Part shown: positions 13,010 to 19,630 of the stretch, piece by piece
How the letters are laid out: each line of letters starts with the position of its first letter
Numbering within the stretch: position 1 is the first letter of the stretch
DNA from: a virus
Reading direction: 5' to 3' (one strand)
DNA length: 55,621 bases
Virus record (IMG/VR): IMGVR_UViG_3300033153_013781
Span: 1 to 55,621 of that record
Translations under genes and position numbers: made by a program
Notes under the pieces: generated by a model
The model's input: only the letters and a program-made list of their open reading frames with translations
What the model was told of the DNA's origin: nothing
Database searches by the model: none

Positions 13010-13081
13010 TGGAAATATTCGGGTACGATCCGAAAATTTTGCCGTGCAAGGGCAATGTGATCCCAATTTCACCATATCCCC
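13010..13081 (-). tRNA. tRNA-Ala(TGC) with A54/U58 T-loop
   Basis: Acceptor GGGGAUA/UAUUUCC, D-stem GUGA/UCAC, anticodon arm UUGCC-CUUGCAC-GGCAA (anticodon UGC), 4-nt variable loop, T-stem UUCGG/CCGAA. The T-loop AUCGUAC has A54 and U58, a swap of the usual reverse-Hoogsteen pair. Confidence 0.82.
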
Positions 13082-13083
13082 TT

Positions 13084-13139
13084 AACCCGCAGTTCGAGAC
13101 CGTCTTGACCTGACCTGCGGGGACATCAGTCTCGGGACG
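13084..13139 (-). ncRNA. H-type pseudoknot between csrA and tRNA-Ala(TGC)
   Basis: On the minus-strand RNA, CGAGAC pairs with GTCTCG (6 bp) and CCCGCAG with CTGCGGG (7 bp), in interleaved order 1-2-1'-2'. CCGTC/GACGG offers an alternative to stem 1, so a switch is possible. It starts about 12 nt after the csrA stop and ends 3 nt before the tRNA. Function unknown: 3'-end protection of the csrA message or a processing signal are options. Confidence 0.6.
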
Positions 13140-13151
13140 GAAATTTGTTAT

Positions 13152-13349
13152 TCATTCTTCCTTTGAAAGCCGTGCAGCTCTTTCATTTTCTCGCATAATG
13201 GTTTCATACACTTCCTTGCGATGAACCGATATGTTTTTTGGAGCATTGATGCCGATACGAACTTTATCACCTCGTATATCGACTATCTTTATTTCGATAT
13301 TATCTCCAATCATAATTGTTTCTTCACGTTCTCTTGACAATACTAACAT
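13152..13349 (-). CDS. csrA: CsrA/RsmA RNA-binding regulator
   Basis: 65 residues matching CsrA throughout: [25 protein letters not shown], then [23 protein letters not shown]. Leu4 and Arg6 near the N-terminus and the VHRKEV segment with Arg44 (RNA contacts in CsrA) are present. CsrA dimers bind GGA motifs in leaders and block or stabilise mRNAs. A phage copy probably redirects host or phage translation. It is followed by a pseudoknot and tRNA-Ala. Confidence 0.95.
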   Translation of the reverse strand: MLVLSREREETIMIGDNIEIKIVDIRGDKVRIGINAPKNISVHRKEVYETIMRENERAARLSKEE

Positions 13350-13361
13350 TTTTGAATCCTT

Positions 13362-13565
13362 TCATTTTTCTGGCTCTTCCTTGAAAGCCTTGACTGCACT
13401 TTCGATCTTCTGAACGAAAGCGTTATGACATTTTGCACAAAGAAGACCTTTCCAGAGTCCTTTGTCCAGTATTAAATCACATTTCCAAACGAGTTCGAAA
13501 AAATTGATGAATCGCTTGGTTTTTGATGCTTTTAATGCTATGCCACATTTAGAACACTTGCTCAT
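13362..13565 (-). CDS. Small zinc-ribbon protein
   Basis: 67 residues with CSKC near residue 4 and CAKC near residue 43, a likely zinc ribbon. It lies just upstream of csrA and may be co-transcribed. Function unknown. Confidence 0.6.
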   Translation of the reverse strand: MSKCSKCGIALKASKTKRFINFFELVWKCDLILDKGLWKGLLCAKCHNAFVQKIESAVKAFKEEPEK

Positions 13566-13581
13566 TGGTCTTGTCCTTCGA

Positions 13582-14301
13582 CTAAATTATTTCATACTGT
13601 CGTGCCCATTTTCGAACGGCGTTGTCAGAAACTCCAAATTTACGACCAATGGCACACCAAGATTCTTCATCTATCATTTTTTTAAGCTGTTCCTTTGACG
13701 GTCTTTTGCATTTTCTCTTACTAATACTACAGCATTCTGGAGAGCAGTATCTAACAGAATGATATTTAGGCAAAAAAGTTTTTTTACAGTGAATGCATTT
13801 TTTCTTAACAATCTTATTTTGTTTTTCGCATTTTTTCAATGTTAACTCGCGATCTTTTGCATATGGTTTGTCATGAACTTCTGCATGACAATTTTGACAA
13901 AGCAAATCGCATTTATCAACTTCTTTCTTTACCACTTTCCACGATCTACAATGTCCATATCTGGAGATTGTAAAATCTTTTTGTTTTGGATCTCTGTGAT
14001 GGAATGCATATGCCCCAGGAACAGGTTTGTCATAACCGCACAAAATGCATTTGCCACCTTTATAAGCAAAAAGTTTAAGTTTCTGTTTTCTTCTCCATTT
14101 TGTTACACTTATTACCCATCGTTTTCTTTTGCGTTTTAATTTTTCCTCATTAGTATTGTCATCATTCAAAGCGGAACGAGTATTGTGCTTATTGAATGGA
14201 GAACAATCTAAGCAAAATTTTCGCTTTTGAAGGTTCCTGATTTTTCCGTCAATTTCAATCTTGTTCTTAAAATCTTTACTGCATTTTTTGCATGTTGGCA
14301 T
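13582..14301 (-). CDS. HNH endonuclease with C-terminal HTH
   Basis: 239 residues from the ATG at 14301, preceded by an AGGGG ribosome site. A longer reading would run into a tRNA and is rejected. N-terminal CKKC finger, HNH-type core (CILCGYDKPVPGAYAFHHRDP...CDLLCQNCHAEVH), another finger (CIHCKKTF...CSPEC), and a C-terminal helix-turn-helix nearly identical to that of 9972-10685 (WCAIGRKFGVSDNAVRKWARQY). A free-standing homing nuclease next to the atypical tRNA at 14368. Confidence 0.85.
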   Translation of the reverse strand: MPTCKKCSKDFKNKIEIDGKIRNLQKRKFCLDCSPFNKHNTRSALNDDNTNEEKLKRKRKRWVISVTKWRRKQKLKLFAYKGGKCILCGYDKPVPGAYAFHHRDPKQKDFTISRYGHCRSWKVVKKEVDKCDLLCQNCHAEVHDKPYAKDRELTLKKCEKQNKIVKKKCIHCKKTFLPKYHSVRYCSPECCSISKRKCKRPSKEQLKKMIDEESWCAIGRKFGVSDNAVRKWARQYEII

Positions 14302-14367
14302 ATGTATACCCCTTTCAGGGTTACATACGTCGAACTGTAGTCTAAAACCTTTAACAAAATTGTTAAC

Positions 14368-14455
14368 CTCCAAGGGCTGGATTCGAACCAGCGATGGGAC
14401 TTGCGTCACGCCTGATTAACAGTCAGGTGCCTGCTACCAACTCGGCTACCTTGGA
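14368..14455 (-). tRNA. tRNA with Asn anticodon (GTT) and class II variable arm
   Basis: 88 nt. Acceptor UCCAAGG/CCUUGGA, D-arm GCC...GGC, anticodon arm CCUGA-CUGUUAA-UCAGG (anticodon GUU), T-arm GCUGG-UUCGAAU-CCAGC. The variable region is 18 nt and can form GAC-GCAA-GUC. Bacterial tRNA-Asn has a 5-nt variable loop, and long arms belong to Leu, Ser and Tyr. The charging identity is therefore unclear. Confidence 0.78.
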
Positions 14456-14470
14456 TTAAGGGATTAATCT

Positions 14471-14490
14471 CTATTTAATTTTCAAAGAAC
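14471..14490 (-). promoter_or_regulatory. boxA-like element
   Basis: Minus-strand GTTCTTTGAAAATTAAATAG, close to the rRNA-operon boxA of many bacteria (TGTTCTTTGAAAACT), the NusB/S10 antitermination site. It lies just upstream of the tRNA at 14368-14455. Confidence 0.5.
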
Positions 14491-14499
14491 TATCAATTT

Positions 14500-14540
14500 G
14501 ATGGAAGAATTCGAACCTCCACCAATTGAACTATCTCGGA
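14500..14540 (-). pseudogene. tRNA remnant: D-arm fused to T-arm
   Basis: TCCGAGATAGTTCAATTGG runs straight into GGAGGTTCGAATTCTTCC, so the anticodon arm has been deleted. It is flanked on both sides by boxA-like sequences. Confidence 0.65.
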
Positions 14541-14541
14541 T

Positions 14542-14562
14542 CATATTTACTTTTCAAAAAAC
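14542..14562 (-). promoter_or_regulatory. boxA-like element
   Basis: Minus-strand variant GTTTTTTGAAAAGTAAATA of the motif at 14471-14490, upstream of the deleted tRNA remnant. Confidence 0.4.
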
Positions 14563-14796
14563 TTAATAGCCTAAAAAGTTAGCTATTTTCTTTTTGGTTC
14601 GTTCTGCTTTTCTTAATATTTCTCGCAACTCCCAGTCTGGTACAATTTTTACATTTTTTATGTTGTGCCATTCTGTTGAACCGTCATATATTCGTTCAGT
14701 TAGAATCAGATGTTCTTGTTGTTCTGAATATTTTTTTGCAAGAAATAAATCAGATCCATCACCATTAACTCTACAAATCGATCCGATTTCTATCAT
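14563..14796 (-). CDS. Small hypothetical protein
   Basis: 77 residues. An N-terminal beta-rich stretch (IGSICRVNGDGSDLFLAKKY) resembles small SH3-like or KOW folds, followed by a basic helix. No family assigned. Confidence 0.55.
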   Translation of the reverse strand: MIEIGSICRVNGDGSDLFLAKKYSEQQEHLILTERIYDGSTEWHNIKNVKIVPDWELREILRKAERTKKKIANFLGY

Positions 14797-15101
14797 GATC
14801 TATCCTTAATAAAAAATTCGTTACCGTCGCTATCACGGTCTACGGGCTCCGACGCGATTAAGCTTTAGCCCGCGTGCTTCCACTTCCTAACTTTCATATT
14901 CAGCATTGAGTCTTGTGAACTTGAGCCTGTCCAGACTTTCTTCTGGCTCACGGTTTTTTTAAAGCATAATCGCATGTTGCTCTTCTTAAGTTCTCGCCAC
15001 TATTTCGCAAATATTAATCGGTCATCTATCAATGATACATGACGTACTAATATTGCTTTTCCTGAATATATACTCGCTTCGGCATTACACTATAACGAAA
15101 A
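14797..15101 (-). ncRNA. 305-nt gene-free region with RNA-like structure
   Basis: No convincing gene lies between 14563-14796 and tRNA-Pro(TGG). The minus-strand RNA can form interleaved stems ACGCG/CGCGT and GGGCT/AGCCC (a pseudoknot near 14845-14885), hairpin ACCGT/ACGGT just downstream, and CCAGA/TCTGG within GAGCC...GGCTC near 14930-14957. I compared it with RNase P RNA and tmRNA and could not support either. Unknown structured RNA or 5' leader. Confidence 0.35.
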
Positions 15102-15176
15102 TCCGGGAGAGAGGACTCGAACCTCCAACCTCAGGCTTCCAGAGCCCGCCGTCTAGCCAATTGACATTACACCCGG
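15102..15176 (-). tRNA. tRNA-Pro(TGG) with C33
   Basis: Acceptor CCGGGUG/CUCCCGG, anticodon arm CGGGC-UCUGGAA-GCCUG (anticodon UGG, position 33 is C), T-arm GGAGG-UUCGAGU-CCUCU. The D-stem is weak (GUC/GAC). Confidence 0.85.
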
Positions 15177-15242
15177 TTATCGGAGTGACAGGATTTAATA
15201 ATTATTAAAAGGAATCCATCACGATTTTTCCTAAAGTACTAT

Positions 15243-15854
15243 ATGCAAAAAATACAATGCTTTCAATGTAAGAATAATTTCATTCCCAATAAAGATCATA
15301 AATATGATCACAAAACAAGAGGAATGCGTCGTTCATTTTGCACTCAAAAGTGCTACAGAGCCGCTCAAGATAGTCGAACCATTATTTCTTGTGCTAATTG
15401 CGGAAACAAAAAATCAATTACTGCCTCAGATCGTCGTCAATCCAAAAGTGGTCGATCTTTCTGCAACAAATCTTGTGCCGCTACTTACAACAATAAGCTG
15501 AAAAGAAAAGTTCGCAGATCAAAATGCGAAATAGCTCTATTTCAAATGCTCACTGATGCATTCCCAAAAATTACCGTCCTTCCTAACAACAAAACTATGC
15601 TTGATGGCTATGAAGTTGATATTGCTGTCCCTTCAATAAAATTAGCTATTGAGTGGAATGGAATAGTCCACTTTAAGCCTATCTACGGACAAATGAAACT
15701 TAATAAGATTCAACAGCGAGATGCTGAGAAACAAAAAATTGCATCAAATAAAGGAATAAATCTTATCATTATTTCTGATCTTGTTTCTACTCAAACTCGT
15801 GTTAATGAAGCTTTTGTAGAAATTCAAAAAATCATTAAGCAACTTACTATTTAA
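15243..15854 (+). CDS. PD-(D/E)XK-type homing endonuclease with zinc fingers
   Basis: 203 residues on the opposite strand to the tRNAs. Two N-terminal zinc-finger-like clusters (CFQC...C..KC, CANC...C..SC) are followed by GYEVDIAVPSIKLAIEWNG near residues 125-143, where Asp, Glu and the following N-G fit a PD-(D/E)XK or Vsr-like active site as found in phage homing nucleases. It lies between tRNA-Pro(TGG) and a degenerate Pro tRNA, its probable target neighbourhood. Confidence 0.72.
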   Translation: MQKIQCFQCKNNFIPNKDHKYDHKTRGMRRSFCTQKCYRAAQDSRTIISCANCGNKKSITASDRRQSKSGRSFCNKSCAATYNNKLKRKVRRSKCEIALFQMLTDAFPKITVLPNNKTMLDGYEVDIAVPSIKLAIEWNGIVHFKPIYGQMKLNKIQQRDAEKQKIASNKGINLIIISDLVSTQTRVNEAFVEIQKIIKQLTI

Positions 15855-15866
15855 TTTTCAAATAAC
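15847..15866 (-). promoter_or_regulatory. boxA-like element
   Basis: Minus-strand GTTATTTGAAAATTAAATAG, one mismatch from the copy at 14471-14490, just downstream of the degenerate tRNA-Pro at 15870-15943. It overlaps the 3' end of the nuclease gene on the other strand. Confidence 0.45.
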
Positions 15867-15869
15867 ACT

Positions 15870-15943
15870 CCGGGAGGAGAGATTTGAACTCTCAGTCTCA
15901 GCGTCCCAAACGCTGCGGATTAACCAGATTTTCCTATACTCCG
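15870..15943 (-). pseudogene. Degenerate tRNA-Pro(TGG) with U33
   Basis: Anticodon arm CAGCG-UUUGGGA-CGCUG (UGG, with normal U33) and T-arm GAGAG-UUCAAAU-CUCUC are intact. The acceptor 5' strand (CGGAGU) lacks one G needed to pair with CUCCCG. The upstream HNH gene overlaps its first 10 nt. Probably a non-functional copy next to the C33-type Pro gene. Confidence 0.65.
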
Positions 15944-16317
15944 TATCTTTCTTCCCAATGCAATATTCTGTGACATTTGCAACAGAGTGTTTCACACTTA
16001 GATATTTCCTTCTTGATTTTATCTATTGACATTCCTCTGCGTGAGGCATCTGCAATAGTAAAATCTTTTTCTCCTTTGTTATGGTGAAAATCCAGAACTC
16101 TAAAATCGTCTTCGCCACACTTTTTGCATATTAATTCTTTTTTGAATTCATTCAACCATATCCTAATTTTACGCCGTCTTATATTTTTCGTCTCTTGATA
16201 GCATTTTTGGCATTTCCATCTTCGATATTCTTTGCCTTTGACAATATTGGCTATCTCAAATTTCTTTATCGGACATCTGGTATTACAATACTTGCAAATT
16301 CTTGTTTTTGGTTCCAT
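15934..16317 (-). CDS. HNH endonuclease overlapping a tRNA
   Basis: 127 residues. N-terminal zinc finger CKYCNTRC...CQKC, then CKKCGEDDFRVLDFHHNKGEKDF and CETLCCKCHRILHW, an HNH-like His-Cys core. Its TAG stop is positions 8-10 of the degenerate tRNA-Pro, and a tRNA 5' stub lies about 110 nt upstream of its start, as if the gene was inserted into a tRNA and carried a replacement 5' end. Confidence 0.78.
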   Translation of the reverse strand: MEPKTRICKYCNTRCPIKKFEIANIVKGKEYRRWKCQKCYQETKNIRRRKIRIWLNEFKKELICKKCGEDDFRVLDFHHNKGEKDFTIADASRRGMSIDKIKKEISKCETLCCKCHRILHWEERYGV

Positions 16318-16405
16318 TGAAATTTACCTCCAATAGAATATTCCAAAACAATCACCTGTTCTCCTTTGGGATACCAGATCGTTTCCCCAAACATTTTTAT
16401 TTCCA

Positions 16406-16426
16406 CATATTTGATTTTCAAAGAGC
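16406..16426 (-). promoter_or_regulatory. boxA-like element
   Basis: Minus-strand GCTCTTTGAAAATCAAATATG, directly after the tRNA stub at 16427-16452. It also forms a short palindrome (TTTGA...TCAAA). Confidence 0.45.
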
Positions 16427-16452
16427 GGATTACCAAATTTTCCTACACCCGG
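16427..16452 (-). pseudogene. tRNA 5'-half stub
   Basis: CCGGGTGTAGGAAAATTTGG then TAATCC: acceptor 5' strand and D-arm close to those of the degenerate Pro tRNA at 15870-15943 (GGAAAATCTGGTTAATCC). The pair bracket the HNH gene 15934-16317. Confidence 0.6.
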
Positions 16453-16676
16453 TTTATTTTCTTTCTTCCTACATGCCAACCATTACAAAACCGACATCTA
16501 TAATGCTCCAATGAGTTTCTTGTGCTTTCCTTTGCATTCATTTCTTTTGCTGCTCTAATTGCAGAAGATTCTTTTGGATACATAATTTTTATTTCACAAG
16601 AATAATGCCAATCGATTATGGAGGTATATTTAATAATACATCGATAAATAAATTCCCATAACCATCGCATTTTCAT
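16443..16676 (-). CDS. Small protein with C-terminal CRFCNGWH finger
   Basis: 77 residues from the ATG at 16676, a few nt after tRNA-Ile and without a clear ribosome site. An internal ATG (MYPKESS) is an alternative start. The end YRCRFCNGWHVGRK is a treble-clef-like CxxC-GWH motif seen in small phage proteins. The TAG stop is provided by the tRNA stub at 16427-16452. Confidence 0.5.
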   Translation of the reverse strand: MKMRWLWEFIYRCIIKYTSIIDWHYSCEIKIMYPKESSAIRAAKEMNAKESTRNSLEHYRCRFCNGWHVGRKKINRV

Positions 16677-16682
16677 TCTCAA

Positions 16683-16755
16683 TAGGCTGAGTGGGACTCG
16701 AACCCACGATTTCTTCCTTATCAGGGAAGCGATTTTGCCACTAATCTACCAGCCC
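16683..16755 (-). tRNA. tRNA-Ile(GAT)
   Basis: Acceptor GGGCUGG/UCAGCCU, anticodon arm CUUCC-CUGAUAA-GGAAG (anticodon GAU), T-arm GUGGG-UUCGAGU-CCCAC. The gene 16721-16972 overlaps its 5' half. Confidence 0.9.
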
Positions 16756-16972
16756 TCTTTTTTACTATCACTGTCACTGCTAATGGTTGTTCATTTTCAT
16801 CAACATCGATACAGATTTCTCCCCAGTCTTCGATGTAAGCCAATTTTGTATGATGTGCTTCACCGATTTCAACTGGTTTAAATTCTGCATCATAAATCAT
16901 AAGCATAGAGTCATCGTTACCTTTTATTTCGGTAACAAATGATTTTGTATTATTAGTTATCATTTTGCACAT
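16721..16972 (-). CDS. Hypothetical protein ending inside tRNA-Ile
   Basis: 83 residues from the ATG at 16972 (GAGG ribosome site). A mixed beta-strand domain, no family recognised. The last 11 codons and the TGA stop overlap tRNA-Ile as far as its anticodon loop, so an RNA molecule can serve only one of the two functions. Confidence 0.5.
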   Translation of the reverse strand: MCKMITNNTKSFVTEIKGNDDSMLMIYDAEFKPVEIGEAHHTKLAYIEDWGEICIDVDENEQPLAVTVIVKKRAGRLVAKSLP

Positions 16973-16986
16973 TTTATTTACCTCAA

Positions 16987-17057
16987 TAACCCTGGCGAGA
17001 TTCGAACTCACACTAAAATCTTCGCAGGATCTCGTGCTTCCATTACACTACAGGGTT
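16987..17057 (-). tRNA. tRNA-Arg(GCG)
   Basis: Acceptor AACCCUG/CAGGGUU, D-stem GUGU/GCAC, anticodon arm AGAUC-CUGCGAA-GAUUU (anticodon GCG), T-loop UUCGAAU. Confidence 0.87.
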
Positions 17058-17061
17058 CTAA

Positions 17062-17135
17062 TGGGCGAGGTGGGACTCGAACCCACATAACACCTCCGTG
17101 TAAGAGAGGCACTTGGCCAATTAAGTTACACGCCC
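17062..17135 (-). tRNA. tRNA-Val(TAC)
   Basis: Acceptor GGGCGUG/CUCGCCC, D-stem ACUU/AAGU, anticodon arm CCUCU-CUUACAC-GGAGG (anticodon UAC), T-arm GUGGG-UUCGAGU-CCCAC. First tRNA of the leftward array. Confidence 0.9.
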
Positions 17136-17181
17136 TATTCTACACTACCTATGAAATTGTCAAAAAGCAAGGTTAATCCAT

Positions 17182-17227
17182 AAAAAAAGCCCCATGAATC
17201 CGTTGTCGGACTCATGGGGCTTTTTTT
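17182..17227. terminator. Strong intrinsic terminator, usable on both strands
   Basis: GCCCCATGA-ATCCG and CGGA-CTCATGGGGC pair around a TTGT loop, with A-run and T-run flanks. On the minus strand it closes the small unit 17242-17451. Confidence 0.88.
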
Positions 17228-17241
17228 GTCTTTCGACAGCC

Positions 17242-17370
17242 TTACAAGTCCGCACCTCCTGGCACGTTGCCTGTATTTTCGCTCATAGGCGCAATACGGG
17301 CTGCGGGGGATACTGTGGTCCCTTGATGCCGTTGCGATTGTGAGTTTGACTGTCTATTATTGATGAACAT
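17242..17370 (-). CDS. 42-residue peptide in its own transcription unit
   Basis: ATG at 17370 with AAGGAAATATA upstream. Polar peptide beginning MFINNRQSNSQSQ with a Pro/Gly-rich end. A promoter at 17424-17451 and the terminator at 17182-17227 bracket it, so it is a self-contained, possibly abundant short transcript. No family recognised. Confidence 0.5.
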   Translation of the reverse strand: MFINNRQSNSQSQRHQGTTVSPAARIAPMSENTGNVPGGADL

Positions 17371-17423
17371 TATATTTCCTTAAATTTCGGCTCAAAAATA
17401 CGTTAATTTGAGCTTGTTTTAGA

Positions 17424-17451
17424 AGTATACGATATTATACCGTAATGTCAA
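17424..17451 (-). promoter_or_regulatory. sigma70-type leftward promoter
   Basis: Minus-strand TTGACA (17446-17451), 16-nt spacer, TATACT (17424-17429). It faces left at the point where gene direction switches. Confidence 0.65.
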
Positions 17452-17546
17452 GTGGATTCTTCTATTTTTCTTTTATTTTTTCAAAAAATCTTTGAAGCAG
17501 GATTTTGGGGTCATTTTTCCCAAGTAGGAGATGGAGGTTGTTTTTC

Positions 17547-17744
17547 ATGCCACGCAAAAATAGAAAAGGACGCTGCGGTGAACGAATTGTTGATATTTTG
17601 GATTTGAGAGAATCGAATCTTTGCGATTATTTCAATGGCAAGCGAAAGAACAGTAAACCTTGTTGTCGAAACTGTATTCATTTTCATCTTTTGGAAGTTT
17701 GTAAGAGCGATAAGATAGATCGCGTTTCAAACGACGATAGTTAA
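17547..17744 (+). CDS. Small basic Cys protein
   Basis: 65 residues from the ATG at 17547 (GGAGG at 9-10 nt). Basic N-terminus (MPRKNRKGRCGERI) and a CCRNCIHFH cluster, possibly zinc-binding. First rightward gene of the middle region. Function unknown. Confidence 0.6.
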   Translation: MPRKNRKGRCGERIVDILDLRESNLCDYFNGKRKNSKPCCRNCIHFHLLEVCKSDKIDRVSNDDS

Positions 17745-17787
17745 ATTGGTCATGTTCATATCATATTAACGCCTTGAAGGAGATTCT

Positions 17788-18222
17788 ATGATGTATGATG
17801 TTTACCTTGGGGGCGTTACAGCGCCCGAATGGCGTAAAGAATTCAGAGATAATGTTAGTTCTGACATTTCTATTTTCGATCCTTATATCGAAACATTTAC
17901 GAAGTATAACAAGCACGATAAAGCAGAGCAAATTGCTCGTGAATTTCACTTCATGGAAGAATGTGATATTGTTGTTTTTTATTTTAATTCAAAAACAGCA
18001 AAATCTGCTCGACTTCAGCTTGGAGATGCCGTTGGACACGACAAACAAGTGATTGTTTGTTTGGACGGAAAAGTCCCTGGCAAAACGTTTATCAAACGAT
18101 ATTGTGAATTTCGTGGAATCATTATGGTTGATTCTGTGGAGGATCTCGTTGCTACTGTAGAAGAGTGTGCAGCTGAAGTAGAATTGTGTCAATTGTCAGA
18201 ATTTGACAACATTCACAAATAA
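17788..18222 (+). CDS. Nucleoside 2-deoxyribosyltransferase-like protein
   Basis: 144 residues. N-terminal VYLGGVTAPEWRKEF, then FDPYIE, then CDIVVFYFN...LQLGDAVGHDKQVIVCL follow the order of nucleoside 2-deoxyribosyltransferase-like proteins: glycine loop, hydrophobic strand, then a G-x-A-x-G helix preceding a VIV strand. These enzymes exchange or remove bases on deoxynucleosides. In a phage this fits nucleotide salvage or supply of a modified base. The TIR/SLOG-related fold makes an NAD- or nucleotide-cleaving role an alternative. Confidence 0.65.
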   Translation: MMYDVYLGGVTAPEWRKEFRDNVSSDISIFDPYIETFTKYNKHDKAEQIAREFHFMEECDIVVFYFNSKTAKSARLQLGDAVGHDKQVIVCLDGKVPGKTFIKRYCEFRGIIMVDSVEDLVATVEECAAEVELCQLSEFDNIHK

Positions 18223-18232
18223 ATCGTATAAT
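18203..18232 (+). promoter_or_regulatory. sigma70-type promoter inside the end of 17788-18222
   Basis: TTGACA (18203-18208), 18-nt spacer, TATAAT (18227-18232). The expected start near 18239 is followed by AAGGAG and the ATG at 18257. Confidence 0.7.
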
Positions 18233-18256
18233 CTGGTATCTAGAAGGAGTTATCGA

Positions 18257-18589
18257 ATGTTCGTTAAGGAACTAGAACTGGAAATATCGTTAGAATCCAT
18301 TCTTCAATATAAAGAAATAGCTGAAAAACATCTTGATGAGCAAAATTCGATTCTGGATGTTGCATTGGCAGGATTTGATTCCAATGGTGACGAAATATTT
18401 GGAATTCGTTTAATATCCGATGCTGGTGAAGAATGGTATGATCCTGAAGAAGATGGATTTGATTCTTTGGTAGGATGGAACGATAAGTCGGACGCTTATT
18501 TTGAATTAGAAAATAAAGTTTTACCCCAGATTGGTTATGCTATTTATCAAAAAGATTTGCAATTATTTCACAAATTCATGGGGAATTAG
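18257..18589 (+). CDS. Acidic hypothetical protein
   Basis: 110 residues from the ATG at 18257 with an AAGGAG ribosome site. Acidic, mixed fold (GFDSNGDEIFGIRLISDAGEEWYDP). No family recognised. Own promoter at 18203-18232. Confidence 0.6.
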   Translation: MFVKELELEISLESILQYKEIAEKHLDEQNSILDVALAGFDSNGDEIFGIRLISDAGEEWYDPEEDGFDSLVGWNDKSDAYFELENKVLPQIGYAIYQKDLQLFHKFMGN

Positions 18590-18598
18590 AAACTGAAT

Positions 18599-19630
18599 AT
18601 GAAACGACGCAGGTTGGTTGCAGGTGAAGAAGTTATTTTAATATTTGACATACAAGCTGGATTTATTCAGCAGTCTGCTAAATTTCAAGAATACCGTAGT
18701 ATAATCTATAATGAGAGAAAACATGAAATTCCGGTTTTCAAACGCAAGCATGACGAGATCACTGGATTGGAATGTTTTTGGATTAAGCCTTCAGATATAG
18801 ATGATGATGCTCGTATTGAACAAATTCAACGAGATCTGATTGAATTGCAATTGAAGGCATTTGAAGTGGGACAAATAACGAGTTCCAAAGTACCAGAAAA
18901 GATACGCGATAAAGAGATTCGTCAAATGGCAAATAAACATACAAAATTTAGAGATAAACTGATTGATAAATTAGGCTATGATCCACTTGATTATTCATGG
19001 GTGGAACGAGAATTGGCAGAAACGCCTATTGAACGTCTTTGGTTTAAATTCCAAAGAGAGCGAAAAGGTAGCTTTGATGACAATTGGGAGCTTACTGTAA
19101 GACACTTCCAAGATGCTCATCATAAGGTAGTAACTCCTGAAGATGCATTTGATCTTTCACGCAAATGGAAACGATATTTGATTGGTGCATGGAATACTAT
19201 AGCGGCTCAAAATGCTAATATAGAAGATTGGAAAACGGCTGCTAAACGATTTGAGAAATATCATCGTGAGATTGAGACTCGCATGATGGAATGGAGCATG
19301 AAATACCAGGAAAAATATCCCCTCGCTAAAGTCAAATCTCCTGTTAATTTTCAGCATGGTCCTTATTTTAATGAGTGCATAGAAAGAGTTCCAAAGCTTT
19401 TTACAGATGCAACGTGTTTTCGATTGCGTGAAGATGTAGTATTGGAAGTAGTGTCTTACGATCCAAAATTACGATATATAAGACTCGATTTTACTTCTGA
19501 TATTCGCGAAAAAATCAAACCAGGCATTCCTCAGAATGACCCTTGGCGACCGATGAGAGCAGATTATATTATATATGTTCCTCCTGAAAAAATTGATGAA
19601 CAATTAGAATTTTTAGGATCGCTTGATTAG
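18599..19630 (+). CDS. Hypothetical protein, 343 residues
   Basis: Largely helical and charged in residues 70-245, with a beta-rich C-terminal domain (residues about 260-335). No motif recognised. Its TAG overlaps the GTG of the cysteine dioxygenase-like gene, so the two are translationally coupled and may act together. Confidence 0.6.
   Translation: MKRRRLVAGEEVILIFDIQAGFIQQSAKFQEYRSIIYNERKHEIPVFKRKHDEITGLECFWIKPSDIDDDARIEQIQRDLIELQLKAFEVGQITSSKVPEKIRDKEIRQMANKHTKFRDKLIDKLGYDPLDYSWVERELAETPIERLWFKFQRERKGSFDDNWELTVRHFQDAHHKVVTPEDAFDLSRKWKRYLIGAWNTIAAQNANIEDWKTAAKRFEKYHREIETRMMEWSMKYQEKYPLAKVKSPVNFQHGPYFNECIERVPKLFTDATCFRLREDVVLEVVSYDPKLRYIRLDFTSDIREKIKPGIPQNDPWRPMRADYIIYVPPEKIDEQLEFLGSLD

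Noticed and set aside
14797-15101. RNase P RNA or tmRNA
   Set aside because: A GAAAGUCUGGAC segment resembles the RNase P conserved region I, but the later conserved regions, overall order and a tRNA-like domain with a tag frame are not found.
17137-17163. Promoter TTGACA/TAGAAT in front of tRNA-Val
   Set aside because: Spacing is 15 nt and the start would fall inside the tRNA, so I did not annotate it.
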